The notes under the pieces are model-generated. The model saw only the letters and a program-made list of their open reading frames with translations. It ran no database searches and was not told where the DNA came from. DNA of 35,084 bases, from NCBI GenBank assembly GCA_040905305.1, contig JBBDRU010000175.1, forward strand, positions 1-35,084, written 5' to 3'. Origin of the DNA: SHAN690 sp040905305. Its GTDB lineage: Bacteria; Bacteroidota; Bacteroidia; Flavobacteriales_G; Salibacteraceae. A program made the position numbers and the translations under genes. Positions 25,964-33,282 of the stretch are shown piece by piece. How positions within the stretch are numbered: position 1 is the first letter of the stretch; the number at the start of each line of letters is the position of its first letter.

Positions 25964-26419
25964 TCATTCGTTTTTTATGGAGAAGTTGCGCTCTTGAAGC
26001 ACGGTGCCATCGGTGTCAAAAAAAATCCAATTGCCAGATTTTTCATCGTTTGTAAATTTCCCGATGTATCGTTTGTTGCCATCCGGCCAATACACTTCCT
26101 TTTTGCCGTGTTTTAACCCATGCTCGTATTCTCCCAAGCTCCAAAGGTTTCCATTGGTGTAATAGTAACGCCATTCGCCATGTCGGTCTCCGGTTTCATC
26201 AAAACTGCCTTCGTATTGCCTGATACCATCTTTATAAAAACGCTCTTCTCGGACTTTTACTTTCTGCTCTTCTTTCTCTAAATAATACTTTACGAGTTTA
26301 GGTTGTTTTTCATTCCATTGTTCGCTTACAACACGCTCTTCTGTTGGCTCGCAGGCCATCAGAGCCAATAATATCATGATCAAATAAGATGAAATAACAG
26401 CCCGCGCACTTTTTTTCAT
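25964..26419 (-). CDS. MORN-repeat lipoprotein
   Basis: A 151-aa protein with a lipoprotein signal (MILLALMACEP, Cys23). After a charged Glu/Lys-rich linker come about four MORN-variant repeats: YEGSFDETGDRHGEWRYYY, NGNLWSLGEYEHGLKHGKKE, NKRYIGKFTNDEKSGNW and a final TVLQERNF strand. Such repeats form a short beta-meander common in Bacteroidota outer-membrane lipoproteins of unknown role. It precedes dnaG by 47 bp on the same strand and owns the best promoter match in the window, which ends 5 nt before its ATG. Confidence 0.8.
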   Translation of the reverse strand: MKKSARAVISSYLIMILLALMACEPTEERVVSEQWNEKQPKLVKYYLEKEEQKVKVREERFYKDGIRQYEGSFDETGDRHGEWRYYYTNGNLWSLGEYEHGLKHGKKEVYWPDGNKRYIGKFTNDEKSGNWIFFDTDGTVLQERNFSIKNE

Positions 26420-26424
26420 AACCT

Positions 26425-26454
26425 CAAAGTTAACCGTGCAGCTTTATCGGTCAA
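26425..26454 (-). promoter_or_regulatory. Promoter of the MORN lipoprotein-dnaG run, Bacteroidota consensus
   Basis: On the minus strand TTG (26452-26454), then exactly 19 nt, then TAACTTTG (26425-26432): both elements match the Bacteroidota TTG-N19-TAnnTTTG consensus without a mismatch. The -7 box ends 5 nt before the ATG at 26419, predicting a leaderless or near-leaderless transcript. Confidence 0.55.
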
Positions 26455-26555
26455 CAAGAAATTGATACAACAACGATATAAGTTTTGATACGGCTTGATT
26501 TAGAGGTGTTAAATATGTCAAACGTTAATTTTCAACACTCAATTCACCTAAAAAC

Positions 26556-26563
26556 TATTTTAG
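26556..26563 (+). promoter_or_regulatory. Weak -7-like box for the outer-membrane protein gene
   Basis: TATTTTAG, one base from TAnnTTTG, ends 18 nt before the ATG at 26582. A possible -33 TTTC lies 22 nt upstream. The same octamer at the same distance precedes the beta-helix gene at 12028. Confidence 0.25.
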
Positions 26564-26581
26564 TTCCATTAATCTACATCG

Positions 26582-27337
26582 ATGAAAAAGCAGCACTTCT
26601 TTAAATCTGTTATTCTTTTGGCGGCATTGAGTTTTTCGCTATGCGGTTTTGCACAGATTGACTCCCTTGAATTGTCTAGCACTGACAGCACTCAAAAACA
26701 CTGGCAAATCAACACTGACTTATCATCATTTGTAGCCACGGTTCTAGGCTCCATTAATGGTAGCAGCTTTCGCATCGGATTTCAAGCCAAGCGCATTCGA
26801 CCTAAAAGTGCAATACGATTCACGCTCGAGCATTATCCAAGAGCATTAGATGAGGGCTTCTTTTTCGCTTCAAACCGAAGGATAATGGAAGTAAGCGGTG
26901 ATGAAGTTCGCTATTTATCCCAAAATGTGTCTGGAGGGCTTTCCAGTCTTGGGATTGGTTTGGAGCGGAGGTATGATGCGAAATTTGGAACAGCGTATTT
27001 TGGCACCGACCTTTTTGCCGCGATAGGAATTCAGCATATCAACTCCAGAACCTATTGGGAGGATCCGACCTCAACCGAATTGGACACCTCCATTTTTGAA
27101 AACACCCAACGGGCTAACATCCCAGTTTACAGGGCGTCACTCGCTCCATTTGTTGGTTATGAGTTACAAGCCTGGGATCATCTCGGATTCAGTATTGAGG
27201 CTAGAGTAGATGCGTCTGCAACTTATGGCAAGCGCTTCTCCGTTGACGAAGAAACCGCTCTGATAACCACCCATAGTGAAAACATCTACTTTAGCAGCAT
27301 GCCGTTGGTGTTTATCAGGATTTACTACCTGTTTTAG
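26582..27337 (+). CDS. Outer-membrane beta-barrel-like protein, unknown function
   Basis: A 251-aa protein with a signal peptide ending GFAQ (about residue 25). The mature part alternates polar and hydrophobic residues in strands (SSFRIGFQAKRI, AIRFTLEHYP, SLGIGLERRY, FVGYELQAWDHLGFSIEARV). It ends in a terminal phenylalanine after FIRIYYLF, typical of outer-membrane barrels assembled by the BAM complex. Eight to ten strands would fit. No porin or receptor family is recognised. It is alone on this strand; its stop is 7 bp from the stop of the convergent 1630-aa gene, with no room for a separate terminator. Confidence 0.7.
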   Translation: MKKQHFFKSVILLAALSFSLCGFAQIDSLELSSTDSTQKHWQINTDLSSFVATVLGSINGSSFRIGFQAKRIRPKSAIRFTLEHYPRALDEGFFFASNRRIMEVSGDEVRYLSQNVSGGLSSLGIGLERRYDAKFGTAYFGTDLFAAIGIQHINSRTYWEDPTSTELDTSIFENTQRANIPVYRASLAPFVGYELQAWDHLGFSIEARVDASATYGKRFSVDEETALITTHSENIYFSSMPLVFIRIYYLF

Positions 27338-27344
27338 TCCTCTT

Positions 27345-30300
27345 TTATTGCACCACTAATTTGGTCACCACTCCTTTACCAGCATGAACATAGTACACCC
27401 CATAAGGCAAGCTACTCACCGAGAAGGAAGGTGCGTTTTGAAATTCTAAAACTCTTTTGCCCAGCGCATCGGTAACATGACCTGTGATCGGTTCTGAAGC
27501 ATAAACATCATCCGATGCAGGATTTGGATAAATGTAAAAACTATGCTCCGAGTTGAACTGAACAGGCTCAATTTGTGAAAACCCACTGACACCATCAAAA
27601 TCGGTTTGCTTCAATTGATAATAAGAGGTTCCTCTCAGCGGTGATTCGTCTTTAAACCAATACTCGTTTTCAGTGTTGCTGTTTCCGGCACCACTTACCG
27701 TTCCGATCGGATAAAACTCCTGCCCATTCGCTGAGCGCGTCACCGTAAAGAAGTCATTGTTTACCTCAGATGCCGTGACCCAGTTTAAATCGACCCAGCT
27801 CTCTGTTGGATGAGCAGTAAATGTGGTAAGCTCAACGGGCAGTGGGTTTGCATTCCCATCCAATGAGCCGAAGGTGAATTCGCTAAATGCATTGATAGTT
27901 GCATCAGTGGTGATCTTTCCATTTGTCAGCAATCCTGTTGCTGCTCCGCCTTCATTTGACCAAGTGCTGGTGCCGAGGTAGTGCGCCACGACTAAATCAG
28001 CGGTGTCTGTAATTTTACTTGAATCGTTGTTTTCCCAATAAAGCGAAACTTTGGGTTGAGCTGATCCATTGTCTCTGCTCAAATCCCAATACTCGATTAA
28101 ACTGGTGTTATAAATTCCATCTCTGTTGCCGGCATATTGAGAGGGGTTGAAAAAGCTTTCACTGAAGGTGCTTCTGAAATACTCTGCCGTAAACGCGTCT
28201 GTAACGGCAGTGCCGGTCACATCAGAGATCTCGAGTCGCGCCCATGTTCCGCTTCCTCCAAGGGGAAACACGAACGGGTCATTGCCGATTTTTTGAATAG
28301 GGCCTGAAACATAACTTCCGGAATTGCCCTCTGTTGCAGTAGCTCCATCTTCTAATATTAACATGTTAGCCGCTGTGGTTTGCAAAACTCCATCGGTAAA
28401 AGTGATGCTATTGGTTAAATTAACCGTCCCCTCCATGGTGAGCTGTGGCTCAATGGCTGCAGTATTATTGATCACTACCTGCTCATATTCTATTTGATCA
28501 GATCCAGCACCATCATCATCAGCGAAAATTTGCGCTGCGGTGCCGTTGTAAGTTATCTGAACATTTGCACTGTTGCTTTGCAGCAAGCCATAATTATTAG
28601 GCGCTGCATCCCTGATAAAATTTCCACCGATTTCGAGTTGGGCGTTTCCATTCATTTCCAGTTCGACTTCGCCCTGTCCATCGGCTCCGGTAAATACGAT
28701 ATTGGAACCTACTGAAAGCAGACCATTGTTATTGATGTTGGTATAAAAGTTTCCAGCGCCAGAGGCTCCATCAGTGTCCATTGTGAACACCCCGCCAACA
28801 TTCACTTCACAATCATCACTAATGATGAATTGAATATCATCTCCACCTTCTGACGGATTATGATCGAGGTGCAAGTCACCGATAATGTTTAATGAAGCGG
28901 TGCTTCCGACTGAGTTTTCTCCCAAATGAAGTTCCAGATCATTTCCATCATTCATCCTTAGGATCATGTCTCCATTCACGGTCATAGTGACCGCGTCATC
29001 CAGGTCGATCAAAAGCTCTTGATTGGTGTTGTTATCCAATGTAGCAAGGAAGTCGCCCGTGTTGATAATCGCGTTGTTGTTGATGTTGAGTAAAACCTGT
29101 TGGCCACCATCAAAATGGTTGATGATCATGCTATCCGAAACACTGAGTGATCCATTATTCATGGTTAGGGTAACCTGCTCTCCACCATTGGAGTTGATGG
29201 TAAACACACCTCCGATAGCAAGTTCAGAATTGGCGTCATCGATGATAATATTGACGTCATCGCCACCAGTTTTATCAATGTAGAAATCACCACCAATATC
29301 AACAGACCCGCTCGTTCCGTTGTTGTTGTTTATGTATAGGTTGAAATCGTCTCCCCCGTTCATTTGCACATAAGCCCGGTTTAAGACGTTAAGAGCTGCG
29401 TCACCATCCACATCGATGATAAGTTGATCGGCTCCGGAGCCATTTTCGGACGAAAGGAATAGGCTGTCCACAGCAAACGTGCCGCCATCCATGTCAATTT
29501 CAAGATCGCCATAATCTCCTGAGCGATTAAGGCTCATCGTTCCAGAGACCGTCATATCCCCGTTATTTATATCAATTTCAAAATTATCCCCTGCGCCAGA
29601 GATCATGTTTGCCACAAAGTTTCCAGCTACGGATATTCCGGCCGTTGCATTGTTTAATAAAAACTCCATGTCGTCTCCGCCATCATGACTTATAAGGATG
29701 TTTCCTAAAACTATCAGTGAATCTCCCGCGTTTCGTACTTCAACACTTACATCATCGCCATCGCTTTGATTAATAATTAAGTCGCCTTTGACCATCACTT
29801 TTTCATTGCCGGTCATGGTTCTAATGTTGGCATCCACATCGCCTGTGCCATTGCCGTTTACATACAGGTTTTCATAAGTGCTGACTGTAAAACCACCATC
29901 TACCTCAAGTCGGCCATCAACGTTTGCCGCACTTTCAACCGTCAAGTTGCAAAGAATCACATCAAAATCATTTTGACTAACCACATGGCGAATCACCACA
30001 TTGGCACCATCGGTAGGCACTTCACCACCGGCCCAGGAAGCAGTGGCATCCCAATTACCATTTTGGGCACTTGTGGCATTCAGTGTTTCTTCTAACCCAA
30101 CATCATAAAAATTAGCTGGATTCACCTGATTGTTGTACTCAGTTTCAAGCCAATCTGCAGATCGTGCAAGCCGTGCAACTCTGATCTCGTCCAAATCGCC
30201 TTCGAAGCGGTTCCCTGTTTCTCCACCAACCGCCTCACCACCGATGGCTGCAGTTCCCGGGTCTGCACCCCATGTACCGGTATCGGTAAGGTCAACAGCA

Positions 30301-32237
30301 TTCTGCACCCCGTTTATATATATGAATCGGTCTTGATTGGTAATATCCGCAACACCAGATACATAATACCACGTGTTGTTGCTAATAGCATTGACCGGTC
30401 CATCTAAAATGACAGTATTCATGCTTCGGGCAAAAAAACGAAGTTGATCTATGCCGCCATCTCCGAGGCTCAGAGCATACCCACCTGAATTGTTTTGATC
30501 ATCGCAAAAGACACGCTGCCCTTGCTCCGTATTGTCTGTGGTTCTGATCCAGCCGGATATCGTGAAATTGGTATTGAGGTTTGGAAAATTAGCTACACCG
30601 ATGTAGTCTGTTCCATCAAAGCTTTGACCGTCTGCTATCTGACTGTTTGTATTATCTGTGCTACCCTCATTAGCACCATCGTAGTCATTGCTTGTATAAT
30701 CTAACAGGTCGTCATGCAAGTGCCATACTCCGCGGAAATCTTCCCAGACACAAGGTGTTGAAGGGTTAGCGAATGCATTTGGATTTCCATAAAGCATGAA
30801 TATTTCATAATCAACCGTGGCCGGCAATGCGGGAACTTTTACCCAAACCACAAGTTCTCCTGTTGTGGGGTCAAAGGATTCAATATCCTGATCGAGTGGC
30901 ACCAAATTGTTGTCCGTAAAAACTATGTCCCAACCGTTTGCGTTTTCAACATTTCCACCATTCGCAACTGTTCGTAAATCATTATCTGTCAAGCTGATGA
31001 GCACCGGGAAATTCGTGTGCGTTGAAGAACCCTCGACTTCAGTTTCATCAATCGTAATGACTTTCTTATATCCTGAATTGCAAACTGGTACAATGGGCGC
31101 TGTATTGGCCGCTAATTCCGACCCAACGCTGTAAAAGGAACCGGGATCATTTTGGTTTTCATATTCGGTGGCAATCCATGCTTCTGATCGCACAGCATCG
31201 GAAATACGCACTTCATCAATCAGGCCATCCATCCAATAGTTCGCTCCCCCATTGAAGAAATACCGACCGATTTCCAAATCTCTTTCATTAGTAAAAATGG
31301 GCCCGAGCGCGGTGTTTGTTGTGCCTTCTTCCACTCCGTTAAGATAAACCTTGCAAATGGATGTTCCATCGGTTACAAATTGGTAGGTTGCCACCATATA
31401 GTACCACGTAGATGTTGAAAGCTCTGTGGTAGAATACACCTCTGTGCGAGTACCGCCATTGTTATCCTTGAATAGCTCAATTTTAATTTCATTGTTGTCT
31501 TCCATCATAAACACAAAACCGCGGTCATTTCCTGTTCCTTCACCTTGCTTGGAAAGCAACGGCTGACGATTATTGAGGTTGTCAACATTGATCCAGCCAC
31601 TCAAGGTGAAGGCATTAGGACTTCCTGAGCTTAAGGCCGGAATGTTACCATTCAAATTGGCGTCAGTTCTAAAAATGTAGTCTGTACTACCATCGAAGCT
31701 TTGTCCATCTGCAATTATTCCGCCTGCATCAACCGAACCGCTATTGGTTCCATCATTTCCAAGCGCTGATCCGTCAAGTAAATCATCGTGCAAATGCCAA
31801 ACAGCTTGATAATTTTCATCCCAAACCGCGTTCGTGCTTGGGTCTGTAGCAACCTGATTGTTGCCATAAATCATACGGATCTCTGTATCAAAATCTGGGT
31901 AAACAACATTTACCCGAACCCATGCTACATAAGTGCCCGTTGCTGGATTATACGTTTCAATTTGATGCGCTAATTGTTGTCCCGATCCACCATCTACAAA
32001 CAACACATCATATCCGCTAGCGCTCTCAACGTTTCCACCATTAGCCACCGTACGCAGGTCGTTATCACTGAGGCTAATCAGCACCGGAAATTGCTGAAGA
32101 GGCGCGCTACCGGAAACCTTTTCATGGTCTATGGTAATCGTTTTGGAGAACCCAAAGCCACAGTTTTGAGCGCTCAAAATTTCTGACAACCCAAACGCAA
32201 TCAGGAACAAAATACATTTTCGGCTTAGGCTTAGCAT
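27345..32237 (-). CDS. Giant T9SS-exported multidomain protein: two DUF2341-LamG modules, GGDD repeat solenoid, sorting domain
   Basis: A 1630-aa secreted protein. After a signal peptide (ending ILSAQ, residue 24), two modules begin at Cys26 and Cys386. Each has a DUF2341 part (FPVLISLSDNDLRTVANGGN and its near-copy) and a LamG/concanavalin-like part (VWHLHDDLLD ... IADGQSFDG ... VRISDAVRSEAW), which are ligand-binding beta-sandwiches. A short linker domain (NGNWDATASWAGGEVPTDGA) follows. Residues of about 814-1210 hold some 14 short repeats of 25-30 residues, hxhxGxhxhxxxGGDDhxhxhxN, probably a beta-solenoid. The C-terminal T9SS type A domain (FYIYPNPASDD ... GVYYVHAG) directs outer-membrane export. 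The whole protein is acidic, rich in Asp/Asn/Gly and poor in Cys, like an adhesin or matrix protein. No catalytic residue is apparent. Confidence 0.85.
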   Translation of the reverse strand: MLSLSRKCILFLIAFGLSEILSAQNCGFGFSKTITIDHEKVSGSAPLQQFPVLISLSDNDLRTVANGGNVESASGYDVLFVDGGSGQQLAHQIETYNPATGTYVAWVRVNVVYPDFDTEIRMIYGNNQVATDPSTNAVWDENYQAVWHLHDDLLDGSALGNDGTNSGSVDAGGIIADGQSFDGSTDYIFRTDANLNGNIPALSSGSPNAFTLSGWINVDNLNNRQPLLSKQGEGTGNDRGFVFMMEDNNEIKIELFKDNNGGTRTEVYSTTELSTSTWYYMVATYQFVTDGTSICKVYLNGVEEGTTNTALGPIFTNERDLEIGRYFFNGGANYWMDGLIDEVRISDAVRSEAWIATEYENQNDPGSFYSVGSELAANTAPIVPVCNSGYKKVITIDETEVEGSSTHTNFPVLISLTDNDLRTVANGGNVENANGWDIVFTDNNLVPLDQDIESFDPTTGELVVWVKVPALPATVDYEIFMLYGNPNAFANPSTPCVWEDFRGVWHLHDDLLDYTSNDYDGANEGSTDNTNSQIADGQSFDGTDYIGVANFPNLNTNFTISGWIRTTDNTEQGQRVFCDDQNNSGGYALSLGDGGIDQLRFFARSMNTVILDGPVNAISNNTWYYVSGVADITNQDRFIYINGVQNAVDLTDTGTWGADPGTAAIGGEAVGGETGNRFEGDLDEIRVARLARSADWLETEYNNQVNPANFYDVGLEETLNATSAQNGNWDATASWAGGEVPTDGANVVIRHVVSQNDFDVILCNLTVESAANVDGRLEVDGGFTVSTYENLYVNGNGTGDVDANIRTMTGNEKVMVKGDLIINQSDGDDVSVEVRNAGDSLIVLGNILISHDGGDDMEFLLNNATAGISVAGNFVANMISGAGDNFEIDINNGDMTVSGTMSLNRSGDYGDLEIDMDGGTFAVDSLFLSSENGSGADQLIIDVDGDAALNVLNRAYVQMNGGDDFNLYINNNNGTSGSVDIGGDFYIDKTGGDDVNIIIDDANSELAIGGVFTINSNGGEQVTLTMNNGSLSVSDSMIINHFDGGQQVLLNINNNAIINTGDFLATLDNNTNQELLIDLDDAVTMTVNGDMILRMNDGNDLELHLGENSVGSTASLNIIGDLHLDHNPSEGGDDIQFIISDDCEVNVGGVFTMDTDGASGAGNFYTNINNNGLLSVGSNIVFTGADGQGEVELEMNGNAQLEIGGNFIRDAAPNNYGLLQSNSANVQITYNGTAAQIFADDDGAGSDQIEYEQVVINNTAAIEPQLTMEGTVNLTNSITFTDGVLQTTAANMLILEDGATATEGNSGSYVSGPIQKIGNDPFVFPLGGSGTWARLEISDVTGTAVTDAFTAEYFRSTFSESFFNPSQYAGNRDGIYNTSLIEYWDLSRDNGSAQPKVSLYWENNDSSKITDTADLVVAHYLGTSTWSNEGGAATGLLTNGKITTDATINAFSEFTFGSLDGNANPLPVELTTFTAHPTESWVDLNWVTASEVNNDFFTVTRSANGQEFYPIGTVSGAGNSNTENEYWFKDESPLRGTSYYQLKQTDFDGVSGFSQIEPVQFNSEHSFYIYPNPASDDVYASEPITGHVTDALGKRVLEFQNAPSFSVSSLPYGVYYVHAGKGVVTKLVVQ
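28608..29797 (-). repeat. Coding repeat block: about 14 GGDD-type repeats
   Basis: Within the 1630-aa protein, a run of roughly 14 units of 25-31 residues. Examples are LIINQSDGDDVSVEVRN, ILISHDGGDDMEFLLNN, FYIDKTGGDDVNIIIDD and FTINSNGGEQVTLTMNN. The core is a hydrophobic strand, a G-G-D-D turn, a second strand ending in N/D, then a short strand and a glycine. DNA copies are diverged, so the repeat is visible mainly in protein. Confidence 0.8.
30000..32162 (-). repeat. Tandem module duplication with exact 1080-bp offset
   Basis: Two diverged copies of a 360-residue DUF2341-LamG module. Equivalent codons are exactly 1080 bp apart: the first cysteine is at 32160-32162 in copy one and 31080-31082 in copy two, and the stretch reading TTTCCACCATT on the plus strand occurs at 32032 and 30952. 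Copy two fades out near 30.1 kb, so the left boundary is approximate. Confidence 0.75.
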
Positions 32238-32265
32238 ATCTTGTTAGTAATCAAATCAGTCTAAG

Positions 32266-32273
32266 CGAAGTTA
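32266..32273 (-). promoter_or_regulatory. Candidate -7 box for the 1630-aa protein gene
   Basis: TAACTTCG on the minus strand, one base from TAnnTTTG, ends 28 nt before the ATG at 32237. A TTT stands 19 nt further up. Weak evidence; inferred from similarity to the boxes ahead of mfd and the paaZ operon. Confidence 0.25.
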
Positions 32274-32326
32274 AACGATTTATGATGGAAAAAATAATAA
32301 GCCCTAAAAAGAAGTATTCCTCAGCA

Positions 32327-33118
32327 TCAAGCGTCTGTGCTTGAAACGTGGTGAATAAAGGCCACGGTTTGTCGGTTGAAAACCTCCGGCTTTTCAACGT
32401 TTACCACATGACCGCAATCGGGAATGACCTCAAGTAAAGCTGATTTATGATCAGAGACGATTCGCCTGACAGCGGGTAAAAACATGTGATCTTCACTGCC
32501 CATTATATACAAGGTAGGAATACCGCTATCCTTTTGCCTGAAAAACCGCAGCGTTGGATTCACATGTGCCGCCAGGGTAAACCAACGTTTAAACTCTTTT
32601 TGATATAGTTTTCTTGCTTCTCTGACAAACAGGTTTCTCGATTCTTTGTGCTTCTTCTTCGGCATGATGATCCATGCAAACAGCTTGTATAATATCAGAT
32701 AAGGAATAACCGATTTCAGCATCACGCCCAAACGCATCAGCACCTGACCACGCAGGTTCAATTGCATGATGGCTCCTCCCAGAATCAAACTTTTTATGCG
32801 TTTGGGGTAGCGTTCTGTGAGGTCTCGAATAATGATGGTTCCGAGGGAAATACCGATGAAATGAGCGGATGAAATTTTTAAGTTGTCAAGCACATCCATC
32901 ACTTCATCTCCGATTACTTCAAAAGAATAACGCTTTAGTTTTTCGTAAATCGGACTTTTAGATTTACCAAGACCCCTAAGGTCTATTAATAGAATGTTGA
33001 AATCGGCTTTGAAATCACGCAATTGTTTAAACCAAATGGAGCTGCTGCCTCCGGCACCATGCACAAAAATTACCCATTCGTGATTGGGTGATTTTACATA
33101 AGAGGTATAGTGCAGCAT
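32327..33118 (-). CDS. Alpha/beta hydrolase
   Basis: A 263-aa serine hydrolase of the classic fold. The oxyanion loop is HGAGGSSS (20-27). LLIDLRGLGKSK is the strand-4 region. The nucleophile elbow is GISLGT with Ser91, the acid is Asp210 in GSEDHMF, and the base is His237 in DCGHVVNVEKPEVF. The basic, hydrophobic cap (IPYLILYKLFAWIIMPKKKHK) may touch the membrane. The substrate is unknown; esterase, lipase or C-C hydrolase (MhpC-like) activity are all possible. It stands alone, 164 bp after the T9SS gene to its right and 89 bp before the 1630-aa gene. The gap at 33119-33282 shows nothing recognisable. Confidence 0.85.
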   Translation of the reverse strand: MLHYTSYVKSPNHEWVIFVHGAGGSSSIWFKQLRDFKADFNILLIDLRGLGKSKSPIYEKLKRYSFEVIGDEVMDVLDNLKISSAHFIGISLGTIIIRDLTERYPKRIKSLILGGAIMQLNLRGQVLMRLGVMLKSVIPYLILYKLFAWIIMPKKKHKESRNLFVREARKLYQKEFKRWFTLAAHVNPTLRFFRQKDSGIPTLYIMGSEDHMFLPAVRRIVSDHKSALLEVIPDCGHVVNVEKPEVFNRQTVAFIHHVSSTDA

Positions 33119-33282
33119 AAGTTTAAAACAGGGAAGAAATCAATTGGTTGAAAAGCATACTGCAAGATGCAACTTTCAGCGTTGTGATGTGACCGTATTT
33201 GCCTAATAAAACAAATTATTAAAGTCCACACGCTGATTGGCCAAGCTACGCGAGTTAAGAAGTTTATGGGGTCATTCGTTGA

